Below, in pieces: positions 26,215-36,177 of a DNA stretch of 64,000 nt (position 1 is the first letter of the stretch; each line of letters opens with the position of its first letter). The translations under genes were made by a program, and so were the position numbers. The DNA lies in the NCBI RefSeq assembly GCF_015350795.1, contig NZ_JADKSH010000003.1, positions 496,001-560,000 on the forward strand. The letters run 5' to 3'. A model generated the notes under the pieces. The model did no database searches, was not told where the DNA came from, and saw only the letters and a list, made by a program, of their open reading frames with translations. Origin of the DNA: Microbacterium sp. VKM Ac-2870. GTDB lineage: Bacteria > Actinomycetota > Actinomycetes > Actinomycetales > Microbacteriaceae.

Positions 26215-27135
26215 TCAGAGCACAGCGGGGGATGCCGGGGCGGCCAGCGCACCGCGGACGAAGCCGTCGGCGGCGCTGAGCCGGGAGCGCGCAGTGTCGG
26301 TGTCGACGCCGCAGAGGATCGCCACGATCGCGGTCTTGGCGTGCCCGTCGGCGGCCGCGAGCGCGGTCTCGGCGGTGCGGCGGTCGCAGTCGGTGGCCGC
26401 CTGCACGATGCGCACCGCGCGGTCGACGAGCTTCTCGTTGGTCGGTCGCACGTCCACCATCAGGTTGCCGTAGACCTTGCCCAGACGCACCATCGCGGCC
26501 GTCGAGATCATGTTGAGCACGAGCTTCTGGCTCGTACCTGCCTTGAGACGGGTCGAACCGGTGAGGACCTCGGGGCCGTTGTCGACTTCGATGGCCACAT
26601 CGGCGTGCCGGCTGATCTCGGCATCCGTGTTGCAGGCGAGCGCGACTGTGGCGGCGCCGACGCCGCGGGCGTGATCCAGTCCGCCGATCACGTACGGCGT
26701 TCGCCCGGAGGCGGCGATGCCGACCACCACGTCCCGATCCGTGAGGCCGATGCCTTCCAGGTCGGCGCTGGCGAGGGCAGCAGAGTCCTCAGCGTTCTCG
26801 ACAGCCTCGAACATCGCGCCGTGTCCCCCCGCGAGCAGCCCCACGATCTGACTCGGATCGGTGCCGAAGGTGGGTGGGCATTCCGCGGCATCCAACACCC
26901 CGAGACGCCCGCTCGTGCCGGCACCCTGGTAGATGAGACGCCCACCGGCGGCGAGCGCGGCGACGACGAGCTCCACCGCGCGGGAGATCTGCGGAATCTG
27001 AGCGGCGACGGCGACCGGCACGCGACGGTCCTCATCGTTCATCGTCGTGAGGAACTCGTCGATCGTCATGGCGTCGAGTTCGCGGGTGCGCGGGTTCTGC
27101 TGTTCCGTCGTGGAGACGGAGCTCGGAGCGGACAT
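26215..27135 (-). CDS. murQ: N-acetylmuramic acid 6-phosphate etherase
   Basis: This 306-residue SIS-domain enzyme splits the lactyl ether of MurNAc-6P to give GlcNAc-6P and lactate. The hallmark segment G-A-G-T-S-G-R-L-G-V-L-D-A-A-E-C-P-P-T (about 68-86) and the later T-G-S-T-R-L-K-A-G-T are intact. A GAGGAGG ribosome site precedes ATG 27135. It is the first gene of murQ-murP-mupG and divergent from the murR regulator. GlcNAc-6P would then pass to NagA/NagB, not found in this window. Confidence 0.95.
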   Translation of the reverse strand: MSAPSSVSTTEQQNPRTRELDAMTIDEFLTTMNDEDRRVPVAVAAQIPQISRAVELVVAALAAGGRLIYQGAGTSGRLGVLDAAECPPTFGTDPSQIVGLLAGGHGAMFEAVENAEDSAALASADLEGIGLTDRDVVVGIAASGRTPYVIGGLDHARGVGAATVALACNTDAEISRHADVAIEVDNGPEVLTGSTRLKAGTSQKLVLNMISTAAMVRLGKVYGNLMVDVRPTNEKLVDRAVRIVQAATDCDRRTAETALAAADGHAKTAIVAILCGVDTDTARSRLSAADGFVRGALAAPASPAVL

Positions 27136-27192
27136 GCAGCCTCCTCGTCGATGGCGGAACGACGGGCGAGCGCCGTCGGCGTGCATGACTAT

Positions 27193-27216
27193 TTCACAAC
27201 AGCGGCTAAATGTGAA
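27193..27216. promoter_or_regulatory. Candidate MurR operator between murQ and murR
   Basis: TTCACA (27193-27198) and TGTGAA (27211-27216) form an inverted repeat with a 12-nt spacer in an A/T-rich stretch. TTTCACAAC at 27192 recurs almost exactly as TTTCCACAAC at 27223. Position between divergent murQ and murR fits control of both by MurR; the site is inferred. Confidence 0.55.
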
Positions 27217-27265
27217 GCAAAATTTCCACAACCGTGCGAAACTGAATCCGGCTCCGGGAGGCGAC

Positions 27266-28147
27266 ATGGACGGCGACGTCATCGAGGCGATCCGCACCGC
27301 CGCCCCACGGCTGCGACCCGCCGAGTCGAGCGTCGCGGCCGTCGTGATGGACGACCCGGATGCCGTGGTGGGCGCCACCGTCGCTGAGCTCGCCGCCCGC
27401 GCGGGCGTCTCCCAGGCCTCCGTCGTGCGCTTTTCGAAGGCTCTCGGCTTTGCCGGGTTCCCCGCCCTGCGTATGCAGCTGGCGCAGGAGCTATCTCGAA
27501 ACGCCGCCGACCTGGAGCGCTCGGACATCGCCGAGGGGCGACTGAACCCCTCCGACTCCCTCGCCGACATGGTCTCGAAGGTCGCCTTTCACGAGGCCCG
27601 GACGATCGAGCAGACCGCGCGCATGCTCGACCTGCCGGCCCTCGAGGCCGTGGCGCAGCGGATCGCCCGCGGCGGACGGGTCATCGCGTTCGGCGTCGGA
27701 GCGTCGGGCCTCGCCGCCATGGACCTGTCGCAGAAGCTGCAGCGCATCGGGCTCAACTGCATGACCTCCCCCGACACGCACATGCAGCTCGTCCACGCCG
27801 CCCTGGCCGACGCCGACAGCGTCGTGATCGCCTTCTCGTTCAGCGGCGGCACCCGCGACGTCCTCCACGCGGTCGAGGTCGCGGCGCGCACCGGCGCCCT
27901 CACGGTGGCGGTCACGGGCGACCCCGATTCCGCCCTCGCCGCAGGGTGCGACCTGCTGCTGCGCACTCCGGCTCGGGAGGCGACGCTGCGCGCCGCGGCG
28001 CTGGCGAGCCGCATGGCCCAGCTCGCCGTGGTCGATTTTCTGTTCCTGCGGGTCGGCCAGCTCCGCTTCGACGATCTCGGGTCGGCTCTCGATGCGACCC
28101 GAGACGCCGTCACACCGCAGCATCTCCCGCGGGGGCGCGGGAACTGA
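27266..28147 (+). CDS. murR: RpiR family regulator of MurNAc catabolism
   Basis: The protein has 293 residues. An N-terminal helix-turn-helix of the RpiR type (V-A-E-L-A-A-R-A-G-V-S-Q-A-S-V-V-R-F, about 38-55) is followed by a SIS sugar-phosphate-binding domain (R-V-I-A-F-G-V-G-A-S-G, then S-F-S-G-G-T-R-D-V). It should sense MurNAc-6P, as MurR of E. coli does. ATG 27266 has GGGAGG 4 nt upstream. Divergence from murQ with the inverted repeat between them supports the assignment. Confidence 0.88.
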   Translation: MDGDVIEAIRTAAPRLRPAESSVAAVVMDDPDAVVGATVAELAARAGVSQASVVRFSKALGFAGFPALRMQLAQELSRNAADLERSDIAEGRLNPSDSLADMVSKVAFHEARTIEQTARMLDLPALEAVAQRIARGGRVIAFGVGASGLAAMDLSQKLQRIGLNCMTSPDTHMQLVHAALADADSVVIAFSFSGGTRDVLHAVEVAARTGALTVAVTGDPDSALAAGCDLLLRTPAREATLRAAALASRMAQLAVVDFLFLRVGQLRFDDLGSALDATRDAVTPQHLPRGRGN

Positions 28148-28165
28148 TCGACGCCGGAATCGGCA

Positions 28166-28200
28166 TTTCGACGGGCTGCGCTCGCGCGCCGACCGGGACC
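28166..28200. repeat. Second copy of the TTTCGACG repeat
   Basis: From TTTCGACGGGCT to GACCGGGA, this stretch matches the element at 13557-13589 with about five differences in 33 positions. It lies between murR and the uracil-type permease gene. The closing CGAAACGC arm of the first copy is not conserved here. Confidence 0.5.
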
Positions 28201-28300
28201 GCGTCTTTCCCGGCGCGCGTCCGACACTCACAGGCTTCTCCCAGATAGCCTGAGCTCGGCATCCGCCGACCGCCCCACCCCGATACCGAGGAGCACGAGC

Positions 28301-29656
28301 ATGCCCATCTGGACGCAACACGGAGACGGCCGTACCGTCGAGCCCGGCGCCGTCGTCAAGCCGCACGAACGCCTGGGCTGGCCCGCCACGATCGCCATCG
28401 GTGCGCAGCACGTCGTCGCGATGTTCGGTGCCACCTTCCTGGTGCCGCTGCTCACCGGCTTCCCGGTATCGACGACGTTGCTGTTCTCGGGCATCGGCAC
28501 TCTGCTGTTCCTGGTGATCACAGGAAACCGCCTGCCGAGCTACCTCGGCAGCTCGTTCGCCTTCATCGCGCCGATCCTCGCGCTCGGTCCGGGCGGCGGC
28601 AAGGCCCTCGAGACGGGCGAGCAGATCAGCCAGGCACTGCTGGGCGTCTTCGTCGCCGGCGTGCTGCTGGCCGGCATCGGCTTCCTCGTGCAGGCGACGG
28701 GAACCGGCTGGATCGAGAAGCTCATGCCGCCGGTGGTCTCGGGGGCCATCGTCGCCCTGATCGGGCTGAACCTCGCGCCGGTCGCGTGGTCGAACTTCCA
28801 GCAGGACGCGCTGCTCGGCACGATCACGCTGGCCGCCTGCATCCTGTTCGCGGTGTTCTTCCGAGGCTTCCTCGGTCGCATCTCGATCTTCCTCGGCGTG
28901 GTCGTCGGCTTCGTCATCGCGGCGCTGATGGGCCGCGTGAACTGGGACGGCGTGGCGGATGCCGCCTGGATCGGCCTGCCGCAGTTCCACCTGCCCGCCT
29001 TCGGCGACGCGCACGCCTGGGCGATGCTGCCGATGTTCCTGCCCGTCATCCTCGTGCTGATCGCGGAGAACGTCGGACACGTCCGCGGTGTCGCAACGAT
29101 GACCGGCGACCCCTCCATCAACAAGCGCACTGGGCGCGCGCTCATCGCGGATGGTGTCGCGACGACCATCGCCGGCTTCGGCGGCGGCTCGGGCACCACG
29201 ACCTACGGCGAGAACATCGGCGTCATGGCCGCCACCCGCGTCTATTCGACGGCCGCCTACTGGGTCGCCGGCATCGTCGCGATCGTGCTGGCCTTCTCGC
29301 CCAAGATCGGTGCCGTGATCTTCGCGATGCCCGCCGGCGTGCTCGGTGGCGTGACTACCGCCCTGTACGGCCTCATCGGCGTGATCGGCATCAAGATCTG
29401 GGTCGACAACCAGGTGGACTTCTCACGCCCGGTCAACCAGTACACCGTCGCCGTCGCGTTCGTGATCGCCATCGCCGGGTTCACCATGAACCTCGGCACT
29501 CTCAGCTTCGGCGCGATCGTGCTCGGTACCGTGGCCGCCCTGCTCATCTACCACCTCGGCAACGCTGTCGCCCGCGCGCGCAAGACCGGCGCCGACGACG
29601 GCGGTCCGATCGTGCCCATCGGTCCACTGGGCGGCGATCCCGAGAACGTCGGCTGA
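28301..29656 (+). CDS. uraA: Uracil/xanthine permease family (NCS2) transporter
   Basis: This is a 451-residue nucleobase:cation symporter-2 protein with about 12-14 helices. It shows G-A-Q-H-V-V-A-M-F-G-A-T near the N terminus and, in the transport core, A-E-N-V-G-H-V-R-G-V and G-G-G-S-G-T-T-T-Y-G-E-N-I-G, which are characteristic of the uracil (UraA) branch rather than xanthine or urate branches. It imports uracil. A GAGGAG site precedes the ATG. It is a single gene converging on the LacI-type regulator; no pyrimidine gene is adjacent. Confidence 0.88.
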   Translation: MPIWTQHGDGRTVEPGAVVKPHERLGWPATIAIGAQHVVAMFGATFLVPLLTGFPVSTTLLFSGIGTLLFLVITGNRLPSYLGSSFAFIAPILALGPGGGKALETGEQISQALLGVFVAGVLLAGIGFLVQATGTGWIEKLMPPVVSGAIVALIGLNLAPVAWSNFQQDALLGTITLAACILFAVFFRGFLGRISIFLGVVVGFVIAALMGRVNWDGVADAAWIGLPQFHLPAFGDAHAWAMLPMFLPVILVLIAENVGHVRGVATMTGDPSINKRTGRALIADGVATTIAGFGGGSGTTTYGENIGVMAATRVYSTAAYWVAGIVAIVLAFSPKIGAVIFAMPAGVLGGVTTALYGLIGVIGIKIWVDNQVDFSRPVNQYTVAVAFVIAIAGFTMNLGTLSFGAIVLGTVAALLIYHLGNAVARARKTGADDGGPIVPIGPLGGDPENVG

Positions 29657-29679
29657 GCCGCGACCCGGATCAGGGCCGG

Positions 29680-30693
29680 TCAGGCCGAGGCGCGCACGAT
29701 CAGGTCGGTCGGCAGGATCGTGACGCGCGGCGGGGCGCCTCCGGCGAGGATCGACAGCAGCAGATCGGCCATCATCTCGCCCTGCTCGCGCGAGGGCTGA
29801 CGCATCGTCGTGAGCTGCGGAGTGACCGTGCGCGCCACGGGTGAATCGTCGAACCCGATGATGGCGACGTCCTCGGGAACACGGATGCCGGCGCGCGCGA
29901 GAACCGCCAGCGCACCGCGCGCCATGAGGTCGCTGGCGATGAAGAGCGCGTCGAACTCCACGCCGGAATCGAGGATGCGCTGCATCGCCGCCGAACCTCC
30001 GTCGGCAGTGAAGTTGCCGTCCTCGACGGCCGCGGGCTCCAGACCCGCCTCGGCAAGCGCCTCCTGGTAGCCGACGAGGCGGTCGATGCCGGCAGGCATG
30101 GTCACGGGCCCCGCGATCGTCGCGATCCGCCGAAGGCCCCGCCCGAGCAGGTACTGGGTCGCCTCACGACCACCGGCGACGTTGTCGACATCGACGTAGA
30201 CATCGCGTTCGCGCTCGCGGACGGGACGACCGCCGTAGACCACCGGCACCGCGTGCGCGATGCGGTCGATGAACGTATCGCTGGTGTGGTGCGACACCAC
30301 GATCGCGCCGTCGACCGCGCCGCTGCGGACGTACGCCGACGTCTTGTCGCCGGGATCGTCGCTCGCGATGATCAGGTTGAGCACGTACTCGGAGCGGCTG
30401 AGCCGGGCGTTGATGCCCGAGACGATCGACGCGAAGAACGGATCGCCGAAGAACCGGGTGGTGTCTTCGGGCACGACGAGGGCGATCGCCATGGTCGCTC
30501 GGCTTGCAAGAGAGCGTGCGGCGCGGTTGGGCACATAGTTCAGCTGCTCGATCGCGCGCCGCACCGCCTCCAGCGCCGCCGGACTCACGGCCGTGGAGCC
30601 GTTGACGACGCGGGAGACGGTCGACCGTGACACTCCTGCGGCGGCGGCGACCTCTTCGATGGTCGGGGCGACTCGCGGGGTGTCGATGGTCAC
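29680..30693 (-). CDS. cebR: LacI family repressor, CebR-like
   Basis: This 337-residue regulator has an N-terminal LacI helix-turn-helix (T-I-E-E-V-A-A-A-A-G-V-S-R-S-T-V-S-R-V-V-N-G, split about residues 10-31) and a periplasmic-binding-protein-like effector domain. GTG 30693 has AGAGGTAGG in front. It is the last gene of a binding protein-permease-permease-beta-glucosidase array, exactly the place of CebR in relatives of the Streptomyces cellobiose system. Three TGGGAGCGCTCCCA-type boxes upstream of the binding protein gene support this; cellobiose is then the expected inducer. Confidence 0.85.
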   Translation of the reverse strand: MTIDTPRVAPTIEEVAAAAGVSRSTVSRVVNGSTAVSPAALEAVRRAIEQLNYVPNRAARSLASRATMAIALVVPEDTTRFFGDPFFASIVSGINARLSRSEYVLNLIIASDDPGDKTSAYVRSGAVDGAIVVSHHTSDTFIDRIAHAVPVVYGGRPVRERERDVYVDVDNVAGGREATQYLLGRGLRRIATIAGPVTMPAGIDRLVGYQEALAEAGLEPAAVEDGNFTADGGSAAMQRILDSGVEFDALFIASDLMARGALAVLARAGIRVPEDVAIIGFDDSPVARTVTPQLTTMRQPSREQGEMMADLLLSILAGGAPPRVTILPTDLIVRASA

Positions 30694-30697
30694 GGGC

Positions 30698-32194
<1,497 letters not shown>

Positions 32195-32224
32195 GAGAGT
32201 CGACCTTTCTGAAACGGCCGGGCC

Positions 32225-33130
32225 TCAGCCCTTGACCGCACCTTGCATGATGCCACTGACCAGTTGCTTCCCGGCGAACACGAACAGGATCAGCAAGGGG
32301 ATGGTCGCCAGGAGCACACCCGCCAGCACGATCGAGTAGTCGATGAAGTAGTTGGACTGCAACAGCGACAGTGCCACCGGAAGAGTGGGGTTCTGGCGAT
32401 CGAGCACGATGAACGGCCAGAAGAAGTTGTTCCACGCCGACACGAACGTGAACAGGGCGAGCATCGCCGCTGCCGGCCGGGCGGCAGGAAGGCCGACGGT
32501 GAGGAACGTGCGGAACGAGCTCGCGCCATCGACGCGGGCCGCCTCGATGAGCTCGTCGGGCACGGCCTGACGCAGATACTGCGTCATCCAGAACACACCG
32601 AACGCGCTCACCAGAGCCGGCACGATGATGGCGCCCAGCTGGCCGGTCCAGCCCATGTCGCTGAAGAGGATGTACAGCGGCACGACGCCGAGCTGCGTCG
32701 GAACGGCCATGGTGGCGATGACGAACACGAGCAGCCAGCTGGAGCCCTTGAACTTCAGCTTGGCGAACGCCCACCCCGCGAGCGTGGAGAAGAACACCAC
32801 CGAGATGGCGATCAGACCGGAACTGATGATCGAGTTCCACAGCGCCATCCAGAAGTTGACGGCGGGGTCGTTCATGACCTTCGCGGCATTGGCGAAGAAG
32901 TTGCCGCCCGGGATCCACGACATGTTGGGATCGCGGATCGTGTAGGAGTCGCCCGAGCCGATCAGCAGCGACCAGTAGAACGGGAAGACACTTCCCACCA
33001 GCACTGCCGCGAGGCACGCGTAGACGATCCAGCCGGGGCGGGTGCCCTTGACGTAGCGACGCCGACGCTTGCGGGGAGTCGGCAGGGCCTCGTCGATGAC
33101 GGGAACCGCTCGTTCGTTCAAGACGCTCAT
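32225..33130 (-). CDS. cebG: Sugar ABC transporter permease, MalG/CebG type
   Basis: This 301-residue inner-membrane protein has six helices. The EAA loop (E-A-A-R-V-D-G-A-S-S-F-R-T-F, about 190-205) that contacts the ATPase is clear. A basic lead of about 30 residues precedes the first helix. Its ATG overlaps the partner permease stop by four bases. No ATPase gene is in the operon, as is usual for the carbohydrate-uptake-1 family in actinobacteria, which share an MsiK-type ATPase. Confidence 0.9.
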   Translation of the reverse strand: MSVLNERAVPVIDEALPTPRKRRRRYVKGTRPGWIVYACLAAVLVGSVFPFYWSLLIGSGDSYTIRDPNMSWIPGGNFFANAAKVMNDPAVNFWMALWNSIISSGLIAISVVFFSTLAGWAFAKLKFKGSSWLLVFVIATMAVPTQLGVVPLYILFSDMGWTGQLGAIIVPALVSAFGVFWMTQYLRQAVPDELIEAARVDGASSFRTFLTVGLPAARPAAAMLALFTFVSAWNNFFWPFIVLDRQNPTLPVALSLLQSNYFIDYSIVLAGVLLATIPLLILFVFAGKQLVSGIMQGAVKG

Positions 33131-34224
33131 CGCGTCACCTCCGGTACTTCGGTCGCGCGGCGAGGGGTGGATGCCGCGGCACGGTCGGCGGCCACGGCGG
33201 CACGAGCCGCCCGTCGCGCGGCACGCATCTGGGCGCGGGTGAGGGTGTTGCGGCTGCCCTCGTCACGCACCAGGTTGCGAGTGATGAAGAGGTTGATGAC
33301 GCCGATCACCAGGATGATCAGGAAGAGGATCCAGGCGAGCGCGGCGGCGCGCCCGAGGTTCCACTGGCCCCAGCCGAGGTCGTACAGCCAGAGCGAGATC
33401 GTCAGCCACTGGTTGTTCGCGCCACCGGTACCGGTCTGGTCGTACATGCGCGGCTCGTCGAAGATCTGCAGTCCGCCGATGGTGGAGGTGATGATGACGA
33501 AGATCAGCGTGGGACGCAGGCTCGGCATGGTGATCGCGAAGAACTGACGCACCTTGCCGGCGCCGTCGACGGTCGCGGCCTCGTAGTAGTCGCGCGGGAT
33601 GGCCTGCATGGCCGCCAGCAGGATGAGCGTGTTGTAGCCCGTCCAGCGGAAGTTGACCATCGTGGCGATCGCGATGTGGCTGGCGAAGGTGTCGGAGTGC
33701 CACATGACCGGCGGAAGACCGATGTTGTGCAGCGCGGTGTTGATGATGCCGTACTGGTCGCCGAACATGTTCGAGAAGATGAGCGCGACGGCGACGGGCG
33801 CCATGACGTAGGGCACGAGCACCCCCATGCGCCAGAAGGTCTTGGCACGGATGTTCTGGTCGAGCAGGGCCGCGATGAAGACGGCGGCGATCAACTGCGG
33901 CACGGACGACAGCAGGAAGATGCTGAAGGTGTTGCGCAGCGCTGCCCAGAACTTGGGGTCGTTGATGACCGTGGCGTACTGGTCGAAGCCGACGAACGTG
34001 CCGGAGTTGCGCACGAGGTCCCAGTCCATGAACGAGATCACGGCGGTGTACCCGATCGGGAACAGTCCGACCACCAGGAACAGGATGAAGAACGGGGAGA
34101 TGTACAGGTACGGGGAGAGCTTCAGATCCCACGAGTTCAGGCGGGTGCCGAAGCCGATGCGCTTCGGCTGGCGGGTGACGGCGGCAGTGCCGCGCACACG
34201 CGGGGAGGTTCGGGTGGTATCCAC
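33127..34224 (-). CDS. cebF: Sugar ABC transporter permease, MalF/CebF type
   Basis: This 365-residue permease has about six helices, the EAA loop (E-A-A-T-V-D-G-A-G-K-V-R-Q-F), and basic tails at both ends; the C-terminal tail is arginine/alanine-rich and longer than usual. It pairs with the CebG-like permease, with which it shares an ATGA overlap. It is separated from the binding-protein gene by a strong stem-loop (34260-34291) that may keep permease levels below binding-protein levels. Confidence 0.9.
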   Translation of the reverse strand: MDTTRTSPRVRGTAAVTRQPKRIGFGTRLNSWDLKLSPYLYISPFFILFLVVGLFPIGYTAVISFMDWDLVRNSGTFVGFDQYATVINDPKFWAALRNTFSIFLLSSVPQLIAAVFIAALLDQNIRAKTFWRMGVLVPYVMAPVAVALIFSNMFGDQYGIINTALHNIGLPPVMWHSDTFASHIAIATMVNFRWTGYNTLILLAAMQAIPRDYYEAATVDGAGKVRQFFAITMPSLRPTLIFVIITSTIGGLQIFDEPRMYDQTGTGGANNQWLTISLWLYDLGWGQWNLGRAAALAWILFLIILVIGVINLFITRNLVRDEGSRNTLTRAQMRAARRAARAAVAADRAAASTPRRATEVPEVTR

Positions 34225-34259
34225 TCTTCAGTCCTTCGATTCTCGTGGATGAGGCAGGG

Positions 34260-34291
34260 AGCGGGCCCGGGAGGGGTCCCCCGGGCCCGCT
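34260..34291 (-). terminator. Intercistronic stem-loop between cebE and cebF
   Basis: Perfect 12-base arms (AGCGGGCCCGGG and CCCGGGCCCGCT) flank an 8-nt loop between the binding-protein and permease genes. It probably acts as a partial terminator or as a 3' stabiliser of the cebE message. Confidence 0.65.
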
Positions 34292-34312
34292 GTCACTGTG
34301 CTGCCATCGTCC

Positions 34313-35587
34313 TTACTTGATGGCGGCGACTTCGGTGTTCCACTGCGACCACGAGGCCGCCTTGTCCTGCGTACCCTCTTCGACGCGGGTCAGAGCCTTC
34401 TGCATCGCGTCGTTGATCTGGAAGTAGAACTGACCCTTGAACGGCGTCACGCTGACGGCGTTGGCGCGGTCGGTGAGGATCTGACCCACCGGAGCGTTGT
34501 TGAAGAACTCGTTCTTCGCGCTCAGCAGGGTGTCGGACTTCATCGCGTCGACCTGGCTCGGGAACGTGCCGGCCGCTGCGAACGCCTTGAGCTGCGTGTC
34601 GGGGCTGGTCAGCCAGTCGGCGAGCTGCTGGGCAGCCGCGACGTTCTTGCCGTTGGCGGGGACGGTCAGGTACGAACCGCCCCAGTTGCCGCCGCCGCCG
34701 GGGAAGACGTTGGCGATGTCCCAGCCCTTGACGTCCTTGGCGTTGCCGGAGATGACACCGAGCATCCAGCCCGGGCAGAGCATCGTGGCGAAGGAGCCGT
34801 TGGACAGACCGGCCATCCAGTCGTCGGACCATTGGCTGAGGTGGGCGGACTGCGTCTTGGAGGCGTCGAGCACCTGGTTGTAGATCGTTTCGACCTTCGG
34901 GTCGATGGTGATCTTGCCGTCCGAGGGGTTCTCGTACGCGGCCTCGACCTGGTTGATCATGCCCTGGTAGGTGCCGCCGGCGGAGTCGAAGAACGCCTTG
35001 CCGGTCGCGGCGGTGTACTTCGCGCCGGTGTCGAAGTAGGTCTTCCAGTCACCGGTGAGCAGCTTCGCGACCGACTCGCGGTCGGTCGGCAGGCCCGCCG
35101 CGGCGAACAGGTCGGACCGGTAGCAGACGCCCTCCGGACCGATGTCGGTGCCGTAGCCGATGAGGTTGCCCTTGGGGTCGGTGGCCGCCTTGGTCTTCCA
35201 GTCCAGCCAGCGGCTCTGCAGGTCGGTGGGAACCGGTGCAAGCAGGTCGGAGTACTTCATGACCTCGGGCAGCCAGTCGACCTCGATGGCCTCGATGTCG
35301 GCGAGGCCGGTCTTGCCGAGCTTCTGGAAGTAGTTGGCGCGCGCGTCGTTGCTCGTGGCCGCCTTGTTGTGAACGATGGTGACGTTCGGGTGCTCCTTCG
35401 TGTACTCGGCGAACAGCGCGTCCGAGTAGCCGAAGTCGTTGAAGGTCGCAACGGTCAGGGTGACCTTCTCGTTGGGGTCGGCCGTCTTGGCTCCACCGCT
35501 GCCGCCGGCACAGCCGGCCAGCACGAGGGCGGAGGTGGTCGCGACGCCGGCCACGAGGCCGATGCGCCGCAGTGCGCGTGTGTTCAC
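34313..35587 (-). CDS. cebE: Solute-binding lipoprotein, CebE-like
   Basis: This 424-residue extracellular sugar-binding protein has a lipoprotein signal peptide with the lipobox L-A-G-C (cysteine at about residue 26), followed by a glycine/serine tether. The body begins V-T-L-T-V-A-T-F-N-D-F-G, typical of family 1 sugar-binding proteins. The GTG at 35587 has AAAGGAGTG upstream. It is the first gene of the operon and has three CebR-type boxes 78-146 nt upstream; the ligand is inferred to be cellobiose or related beta-glucosides. Confidence 0.88.
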   Translation of the reverse strand: MNTRALRRIGLVAGVATTSALVLAGCAGGSGGAKTADPNEKVTLTVATFNDFGYSDALFAEYTKEHPNVTIVHNKAATSNDARANYFQKLGKTGLADIEAIEVDWLPEVMKYSDLLAPVPTDLQSRWLDWKTKAATDPKGNLIGYGTDIGPEGVCYRSDLFAAAGLPTDRESVAKLLTGDWKTYFDTGAKYTAATGKAFFDSAGGTYQGMINQVEAAYENPSDGKITIDPKVETIYNQVLDASKTQSAHLSQWSDDWMAGLSNGSFATMLCPGWMLGVISGNAKDVKGWDIANVFPGGGGNWGGSYLTVPANGKNVAAAQQLADWLTSPDTQLKAFAAAGTFPSQVDAMKSDTLLSAKNEFFNNAPVGQILTDRANAVSVTPFKGQFYFQINDAMQKALTRVEEGTQDKAASWSQWNTEVAAIK

Positions 35588-35664
35588 GTGTCACTCCTTT
35601 GTGGGTGTGTTGCAGGTGCGTGGGTTGCGTTCCGTCTTCCGCATTCTCGTGTCGAGATTTCGGA

Positions 35665-35678
35665 TGGGAGCGCTCTCA
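35665..35678. promoter_or_regulatory. CebR-type operator box 1
   Basis: TGGGAGCGCTCTCA differs by one base from the known CebR consensus TGGGAGCGCTCCCA. It is the box nearest to the cebE start. Confidence 0.75.
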
Positions 35679-35697
35679 CCGGACACGCATGACGATA

Positions 35698-35711
35698 TGG
35701 GATCGCTCCCA
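35698..35711. promoter_or_regulatory. CebR-type operator box 2
   Basis: TGGGATCGCTCCCA differs from the consensus TGGGAGCGCTCCCA at one position and lies 33 nt (start to start) from box 1. Confidence 0.72.
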
Positions 35712-35719
35712 GGAGCGCA

Positions 35720-35733
35720 AGAGAGCGCTCCCA
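35720..35733. promoter_or_regulatory. CebR-type operator box 3
   Basis: AGAGAGCGCTCCCA is a degenerate copy; its complement reads TGGGAGCGCTCTCT. It lies 22 nt (start to start) from box 2. Confidence 0.65.
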
Positions 35734-35931
35734 CGGATCCATCACGGTTCCATAACATGCGCCGTGACAAAAGCTGCTCCCGCCCGCCGTCACACCGCTC
35801 GGTCGCAGCACCCGTGCCCCCGTAGACTGGAGGCGACCCCTCCCTCGATCCGCGGCATGTCGGCGCAGTCGGCATCCACGATCGCGGGGCGACCGGAAGC
35901 CGCGGCCGTCAGCGGCCCTCAGGAGGACCAC

Positions 35932-36177
35932 ATGCCCACCATCGTCGTCGACGTCATGCCCAAGGCCGAGCTGCTGGACCCGCAGGGCAAAGCCGTGGCC
36001 GGCGCTCTCGGTCGACTCGGCATCGAAGGCTTCTCGGCCGTCCGCATCGGCAAGCGCTTCGAACTGACCGTCGACGCCGCCGACGAGAAGACGCTCGAGA
36101 CCGCGCGCCGGCTGGCCGACGAAGTGCTCTCGAACTCGGTGATCGAAGACGTCGTGGGCGTCGAGGTCGTCGAGTGA
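35932..36177 (+). CDS. purS: FGAM synthase subunit PurS
   Basis: This 81-residue protein starts [21 protein letters not shown], the standard PurS beginning. PurS bridges PurQ and PurL in the three-part formylglycinamidine synthase of Gram-positive bacteria. AGGAGG lies 5 nt before the ATG. Its stop overlaps the purQ start (GTGA). purL is not in this window. Confidence 0.95.
   Translation: MPTIVVDVMPKAELLDPQGKAVAGALGRLGIEGFSAVRIGKRFELTVDAADEKTLETARRLADEVLSNSVIEDVVGVEVVE

Larger units (their letters stand above)
35588..35931. promoter_or_regulatory. Intergenic region cebE-purS (344 nt)
   Basis: No gene is seen here. The left half is the control region of the cellobiose operon with three palindromic boxes (35665-35733). 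The right half contains a TAGACT hexamer at 35823-35828 that could be the -10 box of purS, with the AGGAGG ribosome site at 35921. Confidence 0.6.

Noticed and set aside
28148..28300. A uracil-responsive RNA leader before the permease gene
   Set aside because: No PyrR-type anti-antiterminator or other recognisable riboswitch structure was seen; the gap is mostly the dispersed repeat and a plain ribosome site.
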